DNA from: Orthonyx spaldingii
Lineage: Eukaryota; Chordata; Aves; Passeriformes; Orthonychidae
Length of the DNA: 64,000 nucleotides
Direction: 5' to 3'
Assembly: GCA_013397795.1 (NCBI GenBank)
Contig: VZTJ01006077.1
Coordinates: 1-64,000 of the forward strand
The position numbers and the translations under genes are program-made. Positions 36,050 to 48,500 of the stretch are shown in pieces. How positions within the stretch are numbered: the stretch's first letter is position 1; the number at the start of each line of letters is the position of its first letter. The notes beneath the pieces are model-generated. The model saw nothing but the letters and a program-made list of their open reading frames with translations. It ran no database searches and had not been told where the DNA came from.

Positions 36050-36690
36050 CTCTGCAGAAGAGGATCTTGAGATGCTGGTCAGCAGCAGCTGAACATGAGC
36101 CAGTGTGTGCCCAGGCGGCCAAGAAGGTCAATGGCATCCTGGCCTGGATCAGCAACAGTGTGGCCAGCAGGACCAGGGCTCTGATTGTCCCCCTGTATTT
36201 GGCACTGCTGGGGCCACACCTCGCATGCTGTGTCCAGTTTTGGGCCCCTCACTACAAGGAAGACACTGAGATGCTGCAGTGTGTCCAGAGAAGGGCAATG
36301 GAGCTGGGGAAGGACCTGAAACACAAGTCTTATGAGAACGGCTGAGGGAGCTGGGGGTGTTTAAGCTGGAGAAAAGGAGGTTTAGGAAGGAATTTTATCA
36401 CTCTCTGCAACTACTGAAAGGAGGTTCTAGTCAGGTGGGCTTCTTCTTCCCAAGTAACAAGTAACAGGACAAGAGGAAAAGGCCTCAAGTTGCACCAGGG
36501 GAGGTTTAGATTGGCTATTAGGAAAAATTTCTTCCTCAAAAGTATTGTCAAGCATTGGGGCATGGCTGACTCACTGTCCTCAGAGGTATTTAAAAGACAT
36601 GTAGATGTGGTGCTTAGGGACATGATTTATTGTTGGGCTTAACAGTCTTTTCCAACCTAAATGATTCTATGATTCTATTATTCAGGGGTG
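36050..36690 (+). mobile_element. CR1 LINE, 3' end of ORF2 plus tail
   Basis: The open frame up to 36345 reads like the C-terminal part of the CR1 reverse-transcriptase protein (GPHLACCVQFWAPHYKEDTE, then VQRRAMELGKDL, HKSYEN). The 3' region follows, with GGTTTAGATTGGCTATTAGG and a TTCCAACCTAAATGATTCTA tail. It is 5'-truncated and has frame damage. Confidence 0.92.
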
Positions 36691-37610
36691 TAACTGCTCC
36701 ACTGTGGACCTATCCACAGTCACAGACACTTTGAGGTATATCTGCTCCAGTCTGGTATAATTCAGAGGTCACAGCCCCTTCAACCAGAGTTCAGACTATA
36801 GTTACAGCATGCCTACAGCAGTACAGGAACAGCAGCAGTGGCCAGGCCATCTGTCAGCCTGGGCACGCGGCCAGTGCTGTTATCAAAATGTTTCCAGGCA
36901 CAGGAAAGTAAGATGATAAGCACTACAGCATACGGCAGCACGAACAATCAATCCATTCTCATACAGAGCAAAGCAAGCAGGTCCTCCAGTGAGAGCTGCA
37001 GCCTGCCAATTAATAGCTTAAACAGCTGTAACAGCTGTAAACTCAGTGTAGCACATTCCTATTGAATCTGTCATTATCTTCAACCCCTCTGACCCCATAC
37101 TGGGTGCCAAAAAGCACACAGGGGTTAATCTGAGCAAGCAGCTCAGCCCCACACAGCCACTCGCACTGTCTCCTGGTGTGGGAAGCAGGGAAGAACAGGA
37201 AGGGTAAAAATGAGAAAACTTGTGAGTTGAGGTAAAGACGGTTTAATAGGTAAAGCAAAGCCATGCACACAAACACAGCCAAATCACTTCATGGCTACTT
37301 CCCATCAGCAGGCAGGTGTTCTGCCAGTTCCAGGAAGGCAGAGTTCCACTACATGTCATGATTATTTGGGAAAGCAGACACCATCACTTTGACCATTCTC
37401 TATGCCTTCCTTTTATTTTCCCAAAGTTTTTTTGCTGAGCACAACATCGTATGGGGTGGGGTATCCGTTTGGTCAACTGGAGTCTGATGTCCACGCTGTG
37501 CCCCCTCCCAATCTCTTGTGCACCCCACACTACTCAGAGAGAAGGCTCTGAGTCTGTTTAAACACTGCTCAGCGATGCCTAAAATGAACAGGATGTGATC
37601 TCATGTACTC
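36691..37610. repeat. Probable avian ERV-like interspersed repeat fragment
   Basis: The stretches GAGTTGAGGTAAAGACGGTTTAATAG, TGCTGAGCACAACATCGTATGGGGTG and AAGGCTCTGAGTCTGTTTAAACACTGCTCAGC resemble a retroviral-type repeat that recurs in bird genomes. I recognise the family only from memory of similar sequence. Ends and orientation are not resolved, and no retroviral coding frame is visible. Confidence 0.4.
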
Positions 37611-40600
37611 GATTTTGCTACTTTTACCTAATCATTGCTCTAATTGGACATACTTTACTGTCTACATGATGAACTATGACATTCGAGGGCATTTTTCACC
37701 AACAAAATTAATTATAAAACTTACTAAATATTGACCAAGAACCCAAACTTTTCTCTCTCAAGATATAGGACCTCACATGTTAAAAATATTTCTATTCATC
37801 CCTACCAGAAGAAAATCCACTTAAAAAAAGAGCAATCAATATGATCAATACATAAGAGTGAAAAAAACAACAAGAAAGAAGGAAATAATTATCCTTTCTG
37901 CTCTCAATTACTAAATCATAAATTTGAATGACCATTCTGTGTACAAAATGACACTATACAAATGCAGGGCAAGGATACAAAAACCCCACTGCCATATAGT
38001 TACCTTGCTGTCCTCAGTTCATCTGGCACTTTCAGAAACAGGAAGATGTTTTCAAAGAACACAGGTAGGACATCTCTGACATATACATGTTAACAAGCAT
38101 GTTAGGAAAATAGGGAGAGTAATTTCTGAATAATAGTGTGTTGTAGACACTTTCAATTTTCACTACTAAGAAGCCAAAAGTTCTCTAAGGCCATGAAGAA
38201 CTAGACAGGCCTTACACACCATGAATTGTAAGATGTCTTTGTAGTAATTTGTCATCTATCTTCTAAAATGAATGGCACTCACTTAGGAAACAACATTTCA
38301 AAGTTTAACCATTTTTCTCATAAATGTTTCTTGTCACCCATAAACATTAAAATTATCATTTTGATGAAAGTGTTTTTGCTAGGGTAATACAATATTTACA
38401 ATCATTTTGAAAAGTTCATTTCTTTTTCTGTGTCTGGACGAAGAGGATCATTTCATCCTCAAGCAAATGCTGCTTTTCTGCCTTGTTTGGTGAGGTGTGT
38501 GGCTCTGTGTTACCCAGTGTTACCCAGTACGGACTGTAATAGTGGTTCATGCCTTGGCAGACACACCTGGGTGCAGTTGCTCTAGGGTTAATGGCAGTAC
38601 TGTTTCTCCTCCTGGATACTTGACTCCCTTAGGCAAAGCAGAATGACCTTTGCTTAGGCCTGACCTGCTGTGTCACCCCTTGCTCCCAGCTCCATCCCAA
38701 TAACTAGATATTCTGCCAAAGTATGACTGAGATAAGCTAGTCAGGTCTTCAAGTGTGCCCTTTCCCATACACACCCCTCCTCTCCTTTACAATTGTCTCT
38801 GATGTGAAATATGATTTGTCCTAAGATAAGAAAACCAAGTGAGAATGGTAGTAAGATAAGAACACCCAGTGAGCATTCCAGGAGGAACTGTCTGGATATT
38901 CCCATAATGACGCATATCAGAGACAGGGAGCTGTAATGATTTCTACTGACTTTGGCACACATCAGCCTGCAAAATTGTTTAAAGTACTGCTGGAGACTAG
39001 GCCAACTGGGCAAACTGGTCTCCCAGGCTGCAGGCAGCTTTCAGGCAGAACCCCCTGTCCTGGCAGGGATTCCTGCAGGGTACATCCAGTCCAAAGATGA
39101 CGAACACTCACTTTTGGACAGGTGAGTAAAAGCACCAAAATCCAGTCACGTACAGAGATAAAATTCTAAAGCAGCTCCACATGTGCTTTGATGCTTTGCC
39201 AATGTGCATTCTGTAAGGCCAAAGACTGTAAACCTGTACATTTCTAGCTGGTTAAAATATAAGCTAGTTATAATATGTTTAGACATGCTTGTATTGTATA
39301 CTGCTCTGGCAATGTTTAGATACTGTATTAGCAATAAATCTAACCATAATCATCTACATAATGTGTCATACTTCTTGTGCCTGACCAAGAGTCTTCTCTC
39401 TACTGCTCTTCTACACAAAGGTAGAATCACAGATAGTTCAGTTTTATTAAAAGGAGATCTGGTTAGACAAAGTGTTCATTCAGGACATAAATCACCATTT
39501 GAACCTCTTTGGGGGTTCAAGGCTATTACATGGTTGAGTGGTTGAGTTTTGGAACTTAAAATTGGGTATAGTATTTGGGACAAGTTGTGAACCAGGACCC
39601 TAGCTAAGATTAGACCAAGTCTGTCTAATAAAGGTGACCAGCTAGATTTAGGCTTGCATGCTAAGTACTGTTTAGAATGCATGTTGGCTAATGACATAAA
39701 AGCAAGATAAAGTTGTATTATGCACAAAGTAGTGGACAGATCATATGTTGGTACGTATTAGGGTTGGATAGGAATGGCTGTTGGCCCAGGAGTGTGACAG
39801 AGCAGTAGGGCAGAAAAAAAGTAAGAATAGTAGACAGGTCCTCAGAATAATAGTAAGACATTATGATGAGTAAAACAACTTCTTTTGGGCTCAGTTTCCA
39901 GTCCTCTTATGGGTCACTGTCGGAATGGATTAGGAGCTTGGCACAGAATTTGAGTAGACACTTACCCTGTGCATTGCCATTTTTATAAAATATGAGGTGG
40001 TCAGTCCAGGATGGACAAGTACTGACACTGGGTGTTGATGGGACACACGTGGGCATGTCAGATTGTTCTGCGACACTCTTTAAATAAGCATACAATGAAG
40101 AGTATGATGAACATTTTTTACAGAATAAATAACTTCATGTTAAAACTGAGGGCAACCCAATGCTAAGAGCAAGACAAGCAAGTACAAGCAGACCTTCAAT
40201 TGCATCTCCTCTGTTTTCAGTGATCATTTATTACATGTATATGTAGGTAAATAATATACATGTCAGCATTATTTGTTTCCTAACCAGGTATTTCCCACTG
40301 CTGACAAGAAAGCACTGACTTCAAAGCATCCTGTGCCTGTTTGCTACAACACAGATCTCTGCTAGCTGTGCCCCATGTATCCCTGTCTTCTGTGGTGCTT
40401 CTTAAATTTACTTATAATATTTCTCATTGTCTATATTATGTATTCTTCTAGGCCTATTTACACAAAAGCTGTTCACACTTAAAACAAGTAATTGTCTACC
40501 CAATTCCATGTGAGCTTTTCCCCTATGAGTACACCCTGCTATTTTTCGCTGAGGTGATCAGCTTTATTTTTCTGTTGAAGACATAAGTTTGTATCTGTTT

Positions 40601-40739
40601 ACCAGCAATAGTTGGATGTTTGCAGTCAAACATGCACAGACAGCTCGGAAAATACAGTGTCAGCATCAAAGATACACAAAATTTTAAAACTGTCTTGATT
40701 CGGCATTTTACATTTATTCTTAGTATAAACAGCTCTGCA

Positions 40740-40740
<1 letters not shown>
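37611..40740. other. Intergenic region with no supported gene
   Basis: About 3 kb between the repeat clusters. At 38500-39130 it is less AT-rich, with a doubled GTGTTACCCA unit at about 38508-38528. It may be an old repeat, but I cannot name it. The open frames here show no recognisable domain and no splice context. Confidence 0.5.

Positions 40741-40816
<76 letters not shown>
40741..40816 (+). repeat. (ATCT)19 microsatellite
   Basis: 19 uninterrupted ATCT units. A perfect array of this length is normally polymorphic in vertebrate populations. Confidence 0.98.
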
Positions 40817-40844
40817 CATGCTCTCTACCAGATAGGAGGTTGTG

Positions 40845-41150
40845 GACAGGTGGAGGCCAGCCACAACTCCAGGTAACAAGTTATAGGACAAAAGGAAACG
40901 GCCTCAAGTAGCACCAGGGGAGGTTTAGATTGGATATTAGGAAAAAAATGTTCACTGGAAGAGTGGTTAGGCATTGAAACAGACTGCTCAGGGAAGTGGT
41001 GGAATCACCACCTCTGGAAGTGTTCAAAAAATGTGTAGATGTAGCCCTTGAGGATATGGTTTGGTGGTGGGCTTGGCAGTGCTGGGCTACTGGTTGGATT
41101 TGATAAAATTAGAGATCTTTTCACACGTTAATGATTCTGTGATTCTAATG
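40845..41150 (+). mobile_element. CR1 LINE 3' fragment
   Basis: It contains GGTTTAGATTGGATATTAGG, AGACTGCTCAGGGAAGTGGT, GTGTTCAAAAAATGTGTAGA and a TTAATGATTCTGTGATTCTA tail. It is the first of two adjacent CR1 copies in the same orientation. Confidence 0.92.
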
Positions 41151-41189
41151 TAATACTATTGTATTCCTTTTTAAATGTAATACTATTGT

Positions 41190-41695
41190 ATTTTACTGTG
41201 TCCAGTTCTAGCAAGAGAGACATGGAGCTCTTGGAGTGGGTTGAGGGCTATGAGGATGACTGGGGAACTGGAGCATCTCTCTTATGAGGAAAGGCTGAGG
41301 GAGCATTTTCAGCCTCAAGAAGAGATGACTAAGAGGGGACATCATCAAAGTCTATAAGTATCTGAAGGGAGGGTGCTAAGAGGATGGAGTCAGGCTCTTC
41401 TCAGGGGTGCCAAGCAATAGGACAAGAGGCAATGGGCAGAAGCTGATGTACAGGAAGTTCCAGCTGAACATGAGGAAGAACTTTTTTACTGTGCAGGTCA
41501 CCAAACACTGGAGCAGATTGTGCAGAAAGGTTGTGGAGTATTCCTCACTGGAGATACTCAAGAACTGTCTAGCCTCAATCCTGTGCCATGTGCTCTGGGA
41601 TGACCCTGCTTGAGCAGGGAGGCTGGAGCAGATGATCCAGTGTGGTCCCTTCCAACCCGACCCATTCTGTGATTCTAAGATTCTGTATTCCTGCA
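41190..41695 (+). mobile_element. CR1 LINE 3' fragment
   Basis: A longer CR1 3' end with CTCTTCTCAGGGGTGCCAAG, CAGCTGAACATGAGGAAGAA, TTCCAACCCGACCCATTCTG and a GTGATTCTAAGATTCTG tail. It sits directly downstream of another CR1, about 300 bp before the MED23 CpG island. Confidence 0.95.
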
Positions 41696-41997
41696 TGTCT
41701 TTAGATAAACACATTTTCAGTTTCTTCTATGACTTACTATAGGAACGAACAGCCCCACAGTAATTACACCAAACTGGGCACAAGTATAAACTGGGAGAGT
41801 AGTGGCTGGAGATCAGCCCTGCAGAGAGGGATCTCATAATAAGCTAAGGGATCCTTGCCATAAGAACCAGAACCACCATTTAGCCAGAATATTCCTAGAA
41901 AAGATTATTCAAAGAAAAGATTATTCAAAAAGCAAAGAAGCCTAAGCAAGTATTTTCGTAAAAAGAAAAACAAAACCAAATCACTCCCAAGCTTTAA

Positions 41998-42510
41998 GCG
42001 GCTGTTGCAGGCCGGGGCGGGCGGCGCCGCCCGGAACGCCCGGGCCGAGCAGTCGCTTCCCGGGGAGCGGGATCCGGGCCGGCGCTTCCGGCGGGGCGGG
42101 AGGAGGAGGCGTGGGCGCCGCCGCCTGCGCCTGACAAAGGGCCCGGCGGGGCCCGGCGCGGCCCCATGGCCATCCCCATGGTGCCCATGGAGACGCAGCT
42201 GCAGAGCATCTTCGAGGAGGTGGTGGTGAGTCCGTCCCCGGAGCGCCGCCGCAGCCGCGGCAGCGTTGTGGGCAGGCCCGCCGCTCGTCTGGGTCCCCGC
42301 GGCCCGCCGTGCTCTCTCGGGGAGGGAGTAGGGCCGTCCTGAAGCAGATAAAAACCAGGTGGGAGAGGTGCTTTTGGTTTTCGTGGCGCAGTTGGTGCGG
42401 TGGAGCCCCACCGCCCTCCCCGGCCGTGTTTGGCGCTGTTCCCGGCGGCGGGGCCCGGGGAAGCCATGGGGTGAAGGAGGTTTTTCAGGGCTGAAACCAG
42501 CCGCCGCCGG
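41998..42510. promoter_or_regulatory. CpG island promoter of MED23
   Basis: An abrupt shift from AT-rich flanks to strongly GC- and CpG-rich sequence (for example GGGCGGGCGGCGCC, GGCGGGGCGGGAGG). It includes GGGCGG-type Sp1 boxes and contains MED23 exon 1. No TATA box is seen. It is the only such island in the window. ENPP3, 7.3 kb away, seems to have its own TATA-type promoter. Confidence 0.9.
42166..42225 (+). CDS. MED23: MED23 coding exon 1
   Basis: Encodes MAIPMVPMETQLQSIFEEVV, phase 0 out, donor GTGAGT. Human MED23 begins MVPMETQ, so ATG at 42178 is the conserved start. ATG at 42166 is in frame and upstream and would add MAIP. Neither has a purine at -3; both have G at +4. Confidence 0.93.
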
Positions 42511-45500
42511 GCTTCATAGGAAAGCTGGGACAGAGTAGGACTGGGCACAAAGCAGCTTGCTTAGCTAGTACCGAATTATAGTGCGCTAAATTTGCTGTAA
42601 AACGAGCAGTTTAAGGAGACGTTTGGAAGGAGTTTGTAGGAAGATGGATATCCCAAAGAGACGTTTTTCTCCAGCCAGCATAGTGGCATGATCAGATTGT
42701 GGAAATACACACGCACAATGCTGCCTGCAAAATGAAGCACAGTTAGGCCAAAGTCTTTCTCCGTTCTTCATAGGATATTCCTTCCAGGACCCTCACCAGC
42801 TTTGTTGCTCATCTTTGGATGCGTTCAAGGACCTTCACATCCTTCTTAAATTTTGATCCCGGAACTGCGCACAGTGCTCAAGGTGTGGCCGTACCAAAGC
42901 TGAGTGCAGCAGGATAATCACCTCTTTTGTCTGGCTGGTTGAACACAGTGTTTGATGGATCTCAGGATGGGATTTGCCCTCCTGGCTGCCTGGGCTCTCC
43001 CTGCTGGCTCACACTGAGCTGCTACCCAGCAACACTCCCACATCCATTTCTGCAGGGCTGGTCTCCAGCCACTCCTCTCTCAGCTTATACTTGTGGCCAG
43101 CATTACCCTGTCATTGCCAGGTAGAGAATCTGGCATTTGCTAAATTTCATGTCACCAATTGCCCAATGCTCCAGTCTATCCACATCCTTTTGTAAGGCCT
43201 CTCATCCCTCAAGAGAGTCAACAGCACCTGTCAGTTTAGTACCATCAGCAGATTTACTAATGGTGCATTCAACTCCTGCACCATTATATAAATATAAATA
43301 GATTGAACACGACTGACTCTAAAACTGAGCCCAGAGGAACACTACTGGTGACCCATCACCAGCCAGATGCAGCCCCATTGACTGCATCTCTTTGAGGTCT
43401 GCCCTCCAGCCAGTTCTTCACCCACACTGTGAACCTGCTTATCCCACAGTTAAACAGCATGTCCAGAAGGATGCTGTGAGGGCTAATGTTAAAAGAGTTA
43501 TCCAGAAAAAGTACTTTCACTGCCTTGTTTTTGTTCTCTCTAGGTGGGTGGCTTTATGATAGAAAGATATTAAATTTGTTAGACAGGACTCTCCCTGGTG
43601 AAACCAAGTCAGTGGGTCATTAATTACACTTCTGTGGAGCACAAATGAATGAGCTTCTTGGTAGATATGAGACATTCACAGTTGGAAACTCCGGGGTGAC
43701 AGGAGCTGGTAAGGTCCTGAATGGGAGTCTGACTGACACTTCTGACAAGAGAAGCTGATTGAAATGTCTGAACTGGAAAGAATATGTAGGTCTCAGAGAA
43801 ATGGAAAATTATTTCCATATGATGAATTTCAATAGAGGGAAGAAAAGCTCAACCTTTCTGTTTTAAGATGACATTATAAAATGCATGCACACTTTTTGTG
43901 TGGTGTTAAGTTGCTTGTAGCATATTAATTGCCTACATGTGACTGATCCCTCATTTTGGCACTGCCATGCAGATTGTTTTCACATTTTGAACCTTGTCAT
44001 TTGCCTGTGTTGTCACACTGCCTGTTTTTATGCACTGTTATTCGCCTAAAATTGATATGGAACAACAACAAAATCATTCCTGAGAAAATATCACTGTATT
44101 TTTTGAGCCATAACCGGTAAAATAGCAACTTACTGCTTTCCTTGCTGCTGATACCAACTTGGTGGACAGCAGCAAACCTTACTTCGCTTTCTGTGCAGAA
44201 CAGATGAGTGTCAGTTTCTTCTTTGCTTCTTGAGTAGCAGTGACAGGGCAGTTCTGGCCCGAATCATTGAAAAGGAACACCAGAAAGTTGATTTTGTTAC
44301 ATGCTCTTATGTCTGTAATACAGCAGTGAAAATACATAGTGGTCAGTGATAGATCACAACTGAGTATACTATGAAATTCTTACAAAAGGTAGGAAAAGCT
44401 TTAGGATAATATTTTCCAGAACCTTTTTGCTGACGTTTCAGAATAATGCTGTAGAAGCCTTTAAGCAAGATGGAGTTGAAAAAGAAAAGGGGGTGGGGGA
44501 AAGGAAAGTCTTAGAGGAGATAAATTGGATATTCCTGTGTAGTTTTTTTACCTAGTACAAGACCATTACATCATTCAATGGCATTTAAAAAGGAATGGAT
44601 CTAAATTTGGATGAGAAAGTAATTGTATTTAATTGATTTGTGTAACTGAGTGTCATGGAACATAAGAGGGACAAAAACTTCATGGAATTCAAAAATACTA
44701 ATTTTTCAAATTGTGAGAAGAGAGCTGTAATAATACAGTTGAACAACTTCTCCGGCTTTGGGAAGTGAATTAATCTCTAGGTGGTTAGAAGACAAACAAA
44801 CAAAAAAAAACCAACCTGAAACAAAGCCTTAATCTGGATCTGCAAGGTTTATATGTTTATATGAAAACAAAGGAAACTCCTCTTTGGAAGAGTGTGATTT
44901 AGCAGAAGAGACTTATTCTTGTCTGGTACAGTCCCATAACAATGTGACTTTGTCTTTTGTACTTCATCCTGGGGGCATGATAGTCATAGAAAATCCTCTA
45001 GCAGTAGTTCACTCGGGATTTTTCTCTTACAGAAAACAGAAGTAATTGAAGAAGCTTTTCCTGGGTAAGTGTAATACTGCTTTATTTGTGCAAAGTTTTA
45101 TGTGTAAATGTATTTTCCTACTTGTTTCATTGGGTACTGCTAATAACTAATATTCTTAATTGCATTAGGATGTTTATGGACACTCCTGAAGATGAGAGAA
45201 CCAAATTGATCAGCTGCCTGGGAGCTTTTAGACAGTTCTGGAGCAGTCTTTCCCAGGTGAACATTTGATATTTTGCTTACATGTGTGTACTTTATATACT
45301 TTTCAAATATAAAGATACCTTTTCTAGTAGACAAACACTGAAGCTGTAAGCTCTGTGTTCAGTCATTCAGAATCTGGTTTCAGACATGGCACAGTAAAGA
45401 ATATAGGAAGACTTTGCAAGAAAAAAAGGTAGTTTTGAGATTTGTAAGATTGTGTAGTTGTTCAGCAGTGTATGCAGTGCTATAGAGATAAATAGAAGCA

Positions 45501-48500
45501 TAACAGGAAAGAAATAAACAATAAAAGGTAGTTTATTACAGAATTTCTGGTAAAAGTGAATAAGTAGGTAAAAGATAAAAATCAAATAGATGTTGAAGGT
45601 CAAAAATCATCTTTTGAAATCTAGATACCTCCAGACACTGCTCCATAATTGAAGGCCTGTTCATAAAATTTCACTGAATTTGATTATAACTGTGAAAAGG
45701 AATGAATAATATAGAGCAGTTCTATTTTACTTTAGTCTGTGCTAACTTACATGTGAAAACCGAAGTTGACTATAGAAATTAGTGGTTAAGATGGGAAATG
45801 TTTCCTGTACTGGACAACTGACCAACTTCTTCAAAATAAGATCAAGACTTGTAGGAAAAACTATAGATTGGGCAACTGGATCATGTCTACTGATTTATAG
45901 TATTGTTCTTGTGTTAGTTTCATTTTTTCATAGTAAAATACAAATGAATTTTATGGTTTGTTTCACTACCTGTAAATACATCCTTTCTCCCCTCAATTGC
46001 TTTTTCAGGAGTCTCATGAACAGTGTGTCCAGTGGATTGTAAGATTCATTCATAGTCAACATAGTCCTAAAAGAATTTCTTTTCTTTATGACTGCCTAGC
46101 GATGGCAGTAGAAACTGGACTTTTGCCACCCAGGTAAGCCACATTGGAATAATTGATAAGATACATGGAAGATGTTCTATTGGAGGTATTTTTACAATGA
46201 CATTGTACAGTTACTGCTGATTGTCTGTCATTCATACTTGCATTGTCTTCTTCTGCTAGGATGGTTTGTGAATCTCTGATAAACTCTGATACCCTTGAGT
46301 GGGAAAGGACTCAGCTGTGGGCGTTAACATTTAAATTGGTACGGAAGATTATTGGAGGTGTCGACTACAAGGTATCTTCCACTCATTCCTTTCTCTTTGC
46401 CAAGACATGTTATTTGCTACCTTTGTTTTTATGATTTTATCTCAGAGACATCCCATTTTTCAAAGTCTGCTTTTCTTACAAAAGAAAGTTGAGCAACCAC
46501 TTTTAATGCTTTTTGAACTTTACCGTAAGAGGTGGTTTTGTATTTGCAGTGTAACTTTTCATATTCTTTTCTCTGTTATAGTCCCTTTCCTCCTTTTTCA
46601 GTTACAAGCTAAATAACCCTAATGCAGTTGCAGAAGTGGTAAACACTGGAAAATAAAACTACCAAACATTAAGGCTGGAGTTCTGCCATCTGCTTTAACC
46701 CCTGTTGCTACATAGCAAAAAAGCTCCTGAAAACTGAGTCCTTGGCCTGATACAACTCCAGCAGAAGGAGTAGGAAACCATGCATGTCTTGCAGAGAATC
46801 ATCTCACAGCATTGTTGATCATGTTAGAGCAGAAAACATAAAATACAACATTGTACTCTGGTCAGGCTGCAACAGGCAACTTAGGTTGGATGTCATTGGG
46901 TGCACATCAAAATACCAAGATTTACTTTCTCCTCTGGAGCATCCTAAGACTGAGAAGTTCCATAAGGAATTTAATGTATTTAGTGTTAAATTTTAATGTA
47001 ATTATTATTAATATTCTCAGTAGCAGTTTGTCTTCTGACACTTAGCAACAAGAACTAATTTGTCTGTCAAATTATTGTCTGACCATATTGATTGTGTAAT
47101 CTTTCTGCCAAAAATAAAGACCATCTGGGAACATTAATTTCATGTGATTTCTTTCAGGGTGTGCGTGATCTGCTCAAAGTGATCCTGGAGAAAATCCTAA
47201 CAATTCCAAACACTGTGAGCTCAGCTGTTGTACAGCAGCTTTTAGCAGCAAGAGAGGTAACTATATGGATTTTATACCACTATAGAAGAAGATAGGTCTC
47301 ATTCTCTTGTTATTAGTGAGTTTCTGATAGTTGGGATAGCTCTGATTGTTGGTGTAGTTCAACAGGAAAGTCTTACCCTTTGTGTTCTAATTCTTCACTG
47401 TAATTGCATTTTGTGCAGTAAACAAAGTGCTTTTGTGGGATATTGGAAATAAGTATTAAAATCTCTAATAACAGAGTCAAGCCCAATGCTTGACTTGGCT
47501 AAGATGAGATGTGTAGGATATAATAATGATGAATAATTTTTTCTTAGTGAATAAAAATAGTAATTGTTTTCAATACTTTGTGGGCAGACATAGAGGCATA
47601 GTCTTACTTAGGCTCAAATAGTCTAACTTATGCTTATACAATTAAGAACATGTTTTAGATTGAAGTATTACTATCAGAATACAACTTAAGAAAACATATT
47701 TTAATTTTTGTATCTGTTTTAGTGGGCTGTCTCAGACTAGTAGACAGATTACACATTCATTCACCCTGTCCAGGGTCTTTTACGCTGATGTATTTTTTTA
47801 TTTATAGGTGGTAGCCTACATCTTGGAAAGAAATGCATGTTTGCTGCCTGCCTACTTTGCAGTTACAGAAATCAGAAAACTCTATCCTGAAGGAAAACTT
47901 CCCCACTGGGTAATGATATGACATCAAATAATGTACCCTGGAATTTTGTTGCACACAACACTTATTTTTTAAAACAAAATCTATGTGAAAATTTAAAATC
48001 TGCTCAACAGTAAGCTCTGTGTTTAGTCACATAAATGAAGATACAGGCTCGATGTGATTACAGCAGCAGTTGCCTATGTTCTTGCATGAAACTGATGCCA
48101 TAATTTTGACCTTTGGTCTGATGTTCAAAACTGTTGAAGCACTGAGGTGGTTTTGTTGAATACATTTGGAAATGCAGGTCATGCATACTTACCACTTTGT
48201 CCTTTCTTGATGGCTTCAGGATAAGAAAAATCACTTTAAATAGCTGGCCAGCGTTTTCTGTGTTTAAACTCAGTTACACAGAGATATTTGGGGCTCTGGT
48301 GGGATGAAAATGGTCATTGTTTCCAAAAAATAATGTGGTATCAATCCAGTTTTTAATTTTGCATTCTGTTAAAATAACTAGTATTGGGAAAAGGATAAAA
48401 TCCCAACTGCCTTGTATTAATGGGAAAACCGTACTGTCTTTTGAGAGAAGATCTAAAGCAGATTGTACTAACCTGGGTCACTTTTCTCTGTGGAATTGTT

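Noticed and set aside
35773..36345. 190-codon plus-strand open frame as a host gene
   Set aside because: Its second half is the C-terminal part of CR1 reverse transcriptase. The first half has no recognisable domain.
38741..39013. 90-codon minus-strand frame with hydrophobic segments
   Set aside because: No recognisable family, no splice sites in phase. The hydrophobicity follows from T-rich sequence.
41905..42548. Long minus-strand open frames through the CpG island (168 and 184 codons)
   Set aside because: GC-rich sequence has few stops. The predicted peptides are low-complexity Arg/Pro/Ala and overlap the MED23 exon antisense.
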